A stretch of 64,000 nt of DNA, from assembly GCF_017592555.1 (NCBI RefSeq), contig NZ_JAGFNS010000023.1, positions 81,188 to 145,187 on the forward strand, given 5' to 3'. The notes under the pieces were generated by a model, which saw only the letters and a list, made by a program, of their open reading frames with translations, was not told the origin of the DNA and made no database searches. A program made the translations under genes and the position numbers. Positions 43,139 to 50,700 of this stretch are shown here, piece by piece (positions within the stretch are counted from its first letter, which is position 1; every line of letters begins with the position of its first letter). Source of the DNA: Actinoplanes flavus (GTDB lineage Bacteria; Actinomycetota; Actinomycetes; Mycobacteriales; Micromonosporaceae).

Positions 43139-43191
43139 GCACTATGCTGCGACCATCAGTGGCCGCACCGCAGGGCACGTGGAGGCAAGCC

Positions 43192-44124
43192 ATGGCTCCT
43201 GGCGAGACCGACATGCGACAGCGCGTGGACTGGATCTCCGCACCACCGGGCGACATCGCCGTGCTGCGCCCGGGCGGTGACGGGCAAGAGTCCACATGGC
43301 TCCTCGCCGACACCGCCGAGGGGATGCGATTCTTCGTCCCACGGGTGTGGACCCGGATCGACGCCGTCGTCCGGACGGAAGACGGACTCGGGCGCCGCCG
43401 GACCGGCCCCTGGCTGGTCTACCGAACTCCGGAGCGGGAGACCTGGGGCATCAGCCTCGCCCCGGGCCGGGCCGGGACGAGCAGCGTTCCACAGGGACAC
43501 GTGCGCCCACCGCGGCGCCTCCGGCACGACCTCGACCGTGCCCGGTCGCTGCCGCCGGAGGAGCAGCTGACGGCCTGCGACCTGCACCGCCTATCCATCG
43601 CCGGAGACGTCACCTGGCACGTGCTCACCGGTGACCCGTTGCTCCTGCTGGTCCACCCGGCCGGCACCTCCACGGTGGCCGTCTGCTCCGGCAGGGCCCT
43701 CGTCCACTGGGATCCCACGCTCGTTCCCACCGACGCTCCCACCTCGTGGCCGCCGCCGGACGACCCGCCCCAACGGCACGCCATGAATGAGCTGCCCCAG
43801 ACGTCCTGGCAGCAGGTCGAGGCGCCACGCGGCCTGGGCTGGATCCGCGGCCGTCCCACCGGACCGGGCACCGGTTTCCGCGGCGCCGTCCGGGACCTGG
43901 AGACCATCCACGACCACTGCACGGCCGATGAGCGGGGGCCCTCCTGGGCGTACCCGATGCCGCACTTCCACACCCGCGACGGCAGCGTCGTCGGCACACC
44001 GTCGGACGCCCGCCACGCCGATGAGCAGAACCTGCCGTGGCGCCGGTGGGAACGGGCCGCGCAGGAGTACGGGGCGAGGGCCGTCGAATACTGGACCAGC
44101 CACCCGTCGAGCAGCCACCTCTGA
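43192..44124 (+). CDS. Hypothetical protein (310 aa), promoter region interrupted by the transposon
   Basis: Starts at the ATG at 43192 with GGAGG seven bases ahead; earlier in-frame ATGs lie in or next to the transposon end. The protein has beta-rich N-terminal sequence (QRVDWISAPPGDIAVLRPGG, then EGMRFFVPRVWTRIDAVV) and a C-terminal part rich in Trp and His. No signal peptide, membrane span or known catalytic motif is seen and I do not recognise a family. The transposon target site is 49 bases upstream, so its native promoter was probably separated. It is convergent with the phosphotransferase gene. Confidence 0.65.
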   Translation: MAPGETDMRQRVDWISAPPGDIAVLRPGGDGQESTWLLADTAEGMRFFVPRVWTRIDAVVRTEDGLGRRRTGPWLVYRTPERETWGISLAPGRAGTSSVPQGHVRPPRRLRHDLDRARSLPPEEQLTACDLHRLSIAGDVTWHVLTGDPLLLLVHPAGTSTVAVCSGRALVHWDPTLVPTDAPTSWPPPDDPPQRHAMNELPQTSWQQVEAPRGLGWIRGRPTGPGTGFRGAVRDLETIHDHCTADERGPSWAYPMPHFHTRDGSVVGTPSDARHADEQNLPWRRWERAAQEYGARAVEYWTSHPSSSHL

Positions 44125-44129
44125 CCGGG

Positions 44130-45113
44130 TCAGACCGCGTCCGCCCAGTCGACGACGACCTCGAACATCGGGGCGCGGCCGGCGAACATCGACTCCCAGT
44201 CGCGGGTGTCGTAGCCCCGGCCGCGCGGCTGCGACCACGCCGACGTCAGCATGCGGGGCGCCAGCCAGAAATACTTGGCCGCCCCGGTGACCATCACCGC
44301 CCGCCGCGCCTGCTGCGGCGACAGCACGCCGGACACTCCCCGCGCGTAGCCGTCCAGCACCGCCTCGAGAACCGCCGGCAGCCGCGACACGTCCACGAAA
44401 CCGTCCCAGAACGTGTCCAGCGCCAGGTTCGCCGCATCCTCCCCCACGGCGCCGCATCCCGCGTACGCCCAATCGAAAAGCACCATCCGCGGACCGGAAC
44501 CGATCAGATTCATCGGCCACACATCGTGATGGCAGAGGGTGCGCGGCAGCGCGTCCGCGGCCTCGAGCAGCTCGTGCCGCCGCTGCCACGACCGCCGCAG
44601 CCCGGCGCGCAGCGCGGGCGGCCAGGCGGCCAGCGCCGCCGGATGATCCCAGTCCAGGTCGTCGGCGACCGGCTGGGCGAGGGTGTAATCACGCAGCCAG
44701 TCGCGCGCCAGCCAGTCGATCGCCGGCGGCCTTGCCGCCCATCCGGCCTGCGCGACCCCGAGACGGTACGCGAACTCGCCCAGCTCACCCGCACTCCACC
44801 GGATCCCGGCCGAACCCGGAACGTCCTCCATGATCATGTCGATGCTGCCGTCGGCGTTCTCCACGATGTCGTACAGTTCGGGCGCGGCGATCCCGGCGGA
44901 CGCGAACGCCGTGCCGGCCAGCCCCGTCCCGTACGCCAGCGGCTCACGACGCCAGTAGTTGAAGTGCCCCGGCTCGTCACTGGCCGCCAGATGCGCGGCC
45001 GCCCCGTCCCGCCGTGGCGTCACCACCTTGCGGATCCGCCCGTCCGCCAGCCGCCAGACGCCGCCGGTGACCTCGTTCGCCGTGCTGTGCCGCAGCAGTT
45101 CCATGCCCGGCAT
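44130..45113 (-). CDS. Aminoglycoside phosphotransferase-family kinase
   Basis: A 327-residue APH/choline-kinase-fold protein. The catalytic loop is LCHHDVWPMNLIGSG (Asp and Asn present), and the metal-binding segment is MVLFDWAYAGCGAVGEDAANL. The N-lobe is short and glycine-poor. Such kinases phosphorylate small hydroxylated molecules, and antibiotic resistance is only one possibility. The start overlaps the EamA gene by 137 bases; the ATG at 45104 would shorten this slightly. It is probably co-transcribed with the transporter. Confidence 0.82.
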   Translation of the reverse strand: MPGMELLRHSTANEVTGGVWRLADGRIRKVVTPRRDGAAAHLAASDEPGHFNYWRREPLAYGTGLAGTAFASAGIAAPELYDIVENADGSIDMIMEDVPGSAGIRWSAGELGEFAYRLGVAQAGWAARPPAIDWLARDWLRDYTLAQPVADDLDWDHPAALAAWPPALRAGLRRSWQRRHELLEAADALPRTLCHHDVWPMNLIGSGPRMVLFDWAYAGCGAVGEDAANLALDTFWDGFVDVSRLPAVLEAVLDGYARGVSGVLSPQQARRAVMVTGAAKYFWLAPRMLTSAWSQPRGRGYDTRDWESMFAGRAPMFEVVVDWADAV

Positions 45114-45936
45114 TCTGCCGAACGGCGAGCACGTTCACCGCCACCACGACGGCGATGCCGATCCACTCGTGCACGGCCAGCACCTGTCCGAGAAGGACCA
45201 GCCCGGCCAGCGCCGCGAACACCGGGTGCACGCTCATCACCACGCCGAAGTACCGCGCCGGGACGCGGCGCAACGCGATCAGGTCGGCGGCATACGGCAC
45301 CACCGAACTCAGCACCCCGGCGCCGACCGCGAACAGCGACGCCGTACCGGTCAACCGTCCCTGCCCGACCAGCACGACCACGACCGGCAGATACATCAGC
45401 GCCGACACGCTGGTGGCCGCGGCCGGCGCCTGCAACCCCGGCAGCCGGGTCCCGAGCAGCCGGTTGAGCAGGATGTACGACGCCCAGCAGCACGCCGCCA
45501 GCACCCCGCAGCCGATGCCCGGCCAGTCGCTGCTCCCGGACGGCAGCACCAGCACGTACACCCCGATGCCGGCGCCGGCCGCGCACAGCAGGTCGAACCG
45601 GCTGCGGGAGCCGGCCAGCGCCACCGCCAGCGGCCCGAGGAACTCCAGCGTCACGGCCAGGCCCAGGCCGATCCGGTCGACGGCCGTGTACAGCGCCAGG
45701 TTCATGGTCGCGAACACCAGCCCGAGCAGCAGCGTCGGCCACCACTGCGCCCACGTGAACCGGCGCGGATCCGGGCGCGCCACCGGCAGCAGGACGGCCG
45801 CCGCCACGAACTGCCGTACCGCCACCACCCCGGCCGGGCCGATCGCGGCGAACGCGTGCGCGCCCACCGCCGCGCCGATCTGGTTGCTGGCCGCGCTGCC
45901 CGTCATGATCGCCAGCCCGCCCGCCGTCGTCGTCAT
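44977..45936 (-). CDS. EamA-family (DMT) transporter
   Basis: A 319-residue protein from the ATG at 45936 with ten hydrophobic segments in two EamA repeats (VVAVRQFVAAAVLLPVARPD, then GLGLAVTLEFLGPLAVALAG; and YILLNRLLGTRL, then YFGVVMSVHPVFAALAGLVL). RhtA-like members export amino acids or other metabolites. The last 45 residues are a polar, Gly/Arg-rich tail that overlaps the start of the kinase gene, perhaps because an older stop was lost. It is divergent from a LysR gene that likely controls it. Confidence 0.88.
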   Translation of the reverse strand: MTTTAGGLAIMTGSAASNQIGAAVGAHAFAAIGPAGVVAVRQFVAAAVLLPVARPDPRRFTWAQWWPTLLLGLVFATMNLALYTAVDRIGLGLAVTLEFLGPLAVALAGSRSRFDLLCAAGAGIGVYVLVLPSGSSDWPGIGCGVLAACCWASYILLNRLLGTRLPGLQAPAAATSVSALMYLPVVVVLVGQGRLTGTASLFAVGAGVLSSVVPYAADLIALRRVPARYFGVVMSVHPVFAALAGLVLLGQVLAVHEWIGIAVVVAVNVLAVRQNAGHGTAAAQHGERGHRRRLAAGGRADPQGGDATAGRGGRASGGQ

Positions 45937-45973
45937 ACCCCGCAGTCTCGGTAACACCGGGCCGCGCCGGGAA

Positions 45974-46000
45974 ATACGCTTCCCGGCAGATCTATACGCT
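45974..46000. promoter_or_regulatory. Direct repeat ATACGCT in the EamA/LysR intergenic region
   Basis: ATACGCT at 45974-45980 and 45994-46000, 20 bases apart (two helical turns), inside the 70-base region between divergent genes. The second copy lies six bases from the LysR ATG and includes a TATACG -10-like element. A LysR site or a leaderless promoter is possible. Confidence 0.35.
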
Positions 46001-46006
46001 GGGCGC

Positions 46007-46870
46007 ATGGATCTGCACCTGCGTCACCTGCGGGCGCTCGTCGCGGTCGCCGACACCGGCACCTTCACCGACGCCGGCACCGAACTCGGCGTGTCCCAGG
46101 CCGCGGTGTCACGGGCCATCGCCTCCCTGGAGGAGGCGCTCGGCGTACCCGTGCTGGAAAGAACCACCCGCCGGGTCGCGCTGACCGCGACCGGAACCCA
46201 GGTCCTGGCCGGCGCCCGCCGCATCCTCGACGAGATCACCCACCTGCGGCGTCTCGCCGAGAGCCGGCGCACCGAACTGCGTATCGGATACGCATGGGCT
46301 GCTCTGGGCAAACACACCCGCCGCCTGCAACGCGCGTGGGCCACCGGCCATCCCGGCACTCCCCTGGTCTTCGTGCACACCAACACGCCCAGCGCGGGCC
46401 TGAGCGACGGCACCGCCGACATCGCGGTGATCCGCCGCCCCCTCGACGACCCGCGTTTCGCGACCGCCCTGATCGGCGCCGAGACCCGCTGCGCCGCGGT
46501 CGCCACCGACAACCCGCTCGCCCGGCGCCGCACCCTGCACCTGCGCGACCTGGCCCGCTATCCGGTCGCCATCGACGCCCGCACCGGAACCACCACCCTC
46601 GGCCTGTGGCATCCCGGCCCGCCACCGGCGACGATCCGCACCACACACGGCGTCGACGAGTGGCTCACGCTGATCGCCGCCGGCCAGGCCGTCGGCGTCA
46701 CCTCCGAGGCCACCGCCAACCAGAACCCGCGCCCCGGCGTCGCCTACCGCACCCTGCGCCAGGCGCCCCGCATCGACGTCTGGCTCGCCTGGTGGCGCGA
46801 CGACCCACCGGCCGGCCTCGACGACCTGGTCCGGCTCAGTCGCGCCGCTTACGCTTCCGGTCTTCCTTGA
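46007..46870 (+). CDS. LysR family transcriptional regulator
   Basis: A 287-residue regulator starting MDLHLRHLRALVAVADTGTF. The winged helix TDAGTELGVSQAAVSRAIASLEEALGVPVLERT is textbook LysR. The effector domain (ELRIGYAWAALGKHTRRLQR, then GLSDGTADIAVIRRPL) is a periplasmic-binding-like fold. It faces the EamA gene with 70 bases between, the usual regulator-target layout. Its 3' end overlaps the leftward small gene by 22 bases. Confidence 0.92.
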   Translation: MDLHLRHLRALVAVADTGTFTDAGTELGVSQAAVSRAIASLEEALGVPVLERTTRRVALTATGTQVLAGARRILDEITHLRRLAESRRTELRIGYAWAALGKHTRRLQRAWATGHPGTPLVFVHTNTPSAGLSDGTADIAVIRRPLDDPRFATALIGAETRCAAVATDNPLARRRTLHLRDLARYPVAIDARTGTTTLGLWHPGPPPATIRTTHGVDEWLTLIAAGQAVGVTSEATANQNPRPGVAYRTLRQAPRIDVWLAWWRDDPPAGLDDLVRLSRAAYASGLP

Positions 46871-47166
46871 GGGGTACGCGCGGAGCGCGCCGTCCGCCGC
46901 AGCCGGTCCGCGGCGTCGCGCAGCGCGACGGCGATCGTTGCCGCGAACGCCTCCTCGGGTGGTGCCGCGGCGAACTGCTCCTGCAACGCGCCGGCCTCGG
47001 CTCTGGCCCGCGCCCGCACCTCGGGGTCGGGTGACGCCGAGCGGGCGGCGAGCGCGAGGGCCTCGCGCAGGGCGTCCGCCACCGCGGCCGGTGAACCGGC
47101 CAGCTGCTCCGGGTTCCTGCCGGTGCGAGCCGCGAGCCAGCTCACGCCGGGGCCGTGCCCGGCCAT
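46849..47166 (-). CDS. Small helical protein, last gene of the eCIS operon
   Basis: A 105-residue protein whose ATG overlaps the previous stop (TGATG). It is mostly Ala, Arg and Glu helix (SPAAVADALREALALAARSA, then PEEAFAATIAVALRDAADRL) without signal or motif. Position alone ties it to the injection-system operon. It could be a chaperone, immunity or assembly accessory. It is of unknown function. Confidence 0.6.
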   Translation of the reverse strand: MAGHGPGVSWLAARTGRNPEQLAGSPAAVADALREALALAARSASPDPEVRARARAEAGALQEQFAAAPPEEAFAATIAVALRDAADRLRRTARSARTPQGRPEA

Positions 47167-47798
47167 CACGCGCTCCCCAGACCGAGCAGGTCGCGCGGCG
47201 CGAGCGTGCCCGCCGCCACCGCCCGCAACTCTTCGGCCGTGGTCGGAGTGTGCCCCGCCTCCGGGTGTTCGGTCAGGGCCAGGCCGGTCGCGCAGGCCCA
47301 CAGCTCTCCGCCGGTGCGGTAGGCGACCACGCCGGTGCCGGCCAGCGCGCGGTTGAGGGCGGCGGTCTCCTCGTCGTCCAGGGTGACCAGCCGGCCGGGC
47401 CGGAGCGCCGCCGCGGCGGCCAAGGCCTCGGCGTCGAGCGGGTTGCCGGTCAGGTCCAGGCTCTGCAGCTCCGGCAGGCCGAGTATGGGGCGCGGATCGC
47501 GCAAGCGGTCGCGGCGGAGCACCACCACCCGCAACCCCATGCCGTACGCCCAGGTCACGTCCGCGAGATCGGAGTTCTCCACGGTCAGCACCCGCAACGC
47601 GGTCAGGCCGGACAGCGGACGGTAGTCACCGGCCGCGCAACCGATCAGCGACAAGGTCTTCAGGCCCGTGTACGCCGCGAGGCCGTCGAGAGACCGGGCG
47701 TGCGACACGACCAGATCGCGTACCTCGCCCGGGGGTGTGCCCGCGTCCAGCATCCCGATCGCGACCAGCTCGGCGACCGCCCGCTCGATGTCCGTCAT
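47166..47798 (-). CDS. Leucine-rich-repeat-like protein in the eCIS operon
   Basis: A 210-residue protein with LRR-type spacing: GLAAYTGLKTLSLIGCAAGD, LSGLTALRVLTVENSDLADV and ILGLPELQSLDLTGNPLDAE. The C-terminal part is mixed helix. LRR proteins bind other proteins; here a role as partner or neutraliser of the large upstream product is possible. Its start overlaps that gene's stop by four bases, so expression is coupled. It lacks a signal peptide. Confidence 0.7.
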   Translation of the reverse strand: MTDIERAVAELVAIGMLDAGTPPGEVRDLVVSHARSLDGLAAYTGLKTLSLIGCAAGDYRPLSGLTALRVLTVENSDLADVTWAYGMGLRVVVLRRDRLRDPRPILGLPELQSLDLTGNPLDAEALAAAAALRPGRLVTLDDEETAALNRALAGTGVVAYRTGGELWACATGLALTEHPEAGHTPTTAEELRAVAAGTLAPRDLLGLGSA

Positions 47799-50700
47799 CC
47801 GGCACCGTCACTCTCAGTCGCGGCGTACGCCTCCGCGAAGTTCTCCTGGATGCGCAGCCAGTTCATCCGTTGTTGAAGCGCGAGCCGGCCGACGGTCAGC
47901 TCCCGGTCCTCGCCGCTCTCCAGCCGGAACAGCATCCCGACCGGCAGATCGAGCGCGGACGCCGGGATCGCCTCGATGCGGCCGTCCCAGACCCGGCCGG
48001 GAAGCTGGGACTGCAGGTGCCGGATGTAGCCCAACGGGCCGAGGCCGTTGTGCGCGGTGAACTCCGCGCGCAGCCAGTCGTGGAACGCCTCGGTGCCGAT
48101 CGTACCGGTCATCTCGCTCGGGTCATCCAGTCGGCGGAACGCGCCGATGTGGCCTGACATCCGCACCGAGGTGACCGTACTGTCCTCGCTCCGGGTACCG
48201 CGCGCGGCCCGGCTCCGGCTGATGATCGGGGGGTGCAGCACGTACCGGGTGGGTGAGCGCAGGGTGTTCTGCGCGGTGATCCAGCGCAGCCCGTTGCGGA
48301 TGTCGCCGGTGGACGCGGCGTTGATCGCCGTCTCGATCACGCGCGGGATGAAACCGGTCGTGATCCACTCGTGATGGGCCGGTTCGACGTTGCGGAACAG
48401 GCCCTTCACGTAGTTCTTGGTGGCCGCGCTCGCGTTCCAGACGGCCAGGAACTGCGACCAGGTGACGCCACCGGAGGTGCCGGGCGAGACCATCTGGCGC
48501 AGGAACGTCCCGATGCCCCCGGCGACCGTGATCGCGCTCTTGATCAGGGGGTTCACGGCGTCGCCGGGGATGCCCGAGAACGCACCCCACCGGCCGCCGG
48601 CGGTGATGAAGCTCATCGTCTGGATCTGCTCGCGCAGAGCCGCGTTCTCGTCCGGCTTCACCACGTCGAGGCCGTGCCGTTTCATGCGGGTGACCGCGTC
48701 GTCGCCGAGCGCCCGGATGAACTCGCTGCGTACGGTGTGCGCCGGGTCCGGCGAGTCGGTCTCGAACGCGTGGTTCCTGAACGTGCCCGACGCGGCGCTG
48801 CGCGGGTTCGACTGACTGCCGACCAGGAACCAGGGCAGCAGTTGCTGGTGGGTGCTGGACCGGCCGAGGTAGGAGGCGCCGCTCGCCTCGTCGAGCAGGG
48901 CCCGCGACCACAGCGACGTGGTGCCGTCCGGCACCAGCATCGGCCGGGTCACCGTGGACTCCCACTGGTCCTTGACGGTGGTCGCGTACGACGCGCCGTG
49001 CCCCTGGATGTTGGCCGCGATGTCGCGCAGGTACACGGCCGGGTCGCGCTCCTCGAACAGCTCGAAGACCGCGCGCAGCAGGCCGGCCAGCGACCGCTGC
49101 CGCCCTTCCAGGGAGTTGTCGTCCGGCGGCTCGGTGGCGTCGGTGGGGTTGCGGCCGGCCTGCTCGAACGCGGCGGCGAGCGCGTCGGCGTCGGCGTCCA
49201 GCGAGGTGAGCATCGCGTCCAGCTCGTCGAGTTCGGCCTCGGCGGCGGTACGGTCCTCGGCGCTCTCCATGCCGGACAGCTTGCCCCGCCATTCGCCGAT
49301 CTTGTCGCGGATCGCGGTCGGCGCCGAGGCGACCATCAGGGTGGCGTCGTTGCCGGCCCGGTCGATCCAGGTGCGGTGGCTCTCGTGCGCGGCGCTGAAC
49401 CGTACGGTGGTGCCGAGTTCGTCGTCGTCGTTGTGGCCGTCGCCCTCCTCCCCGCCGATGCCGAGGCGGCGTAGCAGGGCCCGGCCGCGTTCGGCGAGGA
49501 AGCCGATGACGCGGTCCAGCACCCGGTAGACCACGGTTTGCAGGCGGGTGATCACGTCGGCCACCTCGCCGGGCAGCCCGCCCAGGTGCAGCAGGCCGGC
49601 GAGGAAGTCGATGACCGGTGGGATCAGCGAGGCGAGGGCGCGTTCGACCGCCCGGGCGAGCCCGCCGATGTTGCCGGCGACGACGTCGGCCATCCCGGTC
49701 ACGACCGCCTCGACGAACCGGAAGACGCGCGCGGCGTTGCGGAATATCCAGGCGCACACCTGGTAGATCAGGTCGATCGCCTGGGCGACGGCGCCGACCG
49801 GGTTGAGCATGCCGACGACCCGGACGACGACCTGCTGGATGAGGGTCTCGACGAGGTACTCGACGGCCGCCTCGAGGATCGTGTCGACGATGTTCTCCGG
49901 GGTGAGCTGCTCCTTGATCAGCTCGACCAGACCCTGTGGGCCCTTCTCGATCAGCACCGAGATGAGCTGCCAGGCCGCCTCGATGACCTCGACGGCGGTC
50001 GGGCCGATGTGCCGGATCAGGATCTCGCGTACCCGGGCCCAGGTGATGCCCATCAGCTGGAGAGCGAAGGTGAACAGCGAGCCGGCGGAGAAGTCGCGGG
50101 GCATCGGGATCCGCGTCTGGAGGCCCGAGAACAGCCAGTCCCAGAAGCCGTGCAGCACGTGCGTGCCGAAGTTGTCGAAGAACTGCTGGAAGCCCTGCCT
50201 GACGCCGGCCACCAGGTTGTTGATGAAGTTCTCCGGGTCGTCCGCGATGTCGGAGACGACCTGCTCGATCCGGGCGATCAGCGCCCAGAAGGCGGCCGGT
50301 GGGATGCCGACCAGCCGCAGCAGGCCGTTGATGATCGCGCGGACCGGGTCGTCGATGAACTCCTCGATCGCCGCGATCACCTGGCCGATCAGCCCGCCGG
50401 CCTCGTCCCGCCGCGCCTGTGCCTCGGCGTGCACCTCGTTGACCGCGGTGATCGCCCGCTGGGACACGTCCTTGACGAAGCTCGTCTGCGCGTCGGTGAC
50501 CCGCCGGCTCAGGCCGTCGAGCATCCCGCCGAACCGGGCGCGCTCCTGCGCCGCCCACTCCGGGAACTCGGCCTCCATCTGCTGGAACGCCGTGTCGATC
50601 TCGGTACGGGCATGCCGGATCAGTGCCTGGGCCGCGGCGAGGACGCCGTTGACGTCGCTGGAGATGTCGAGGAGCAACTCGCCGACACCGTCGCCGAAGG

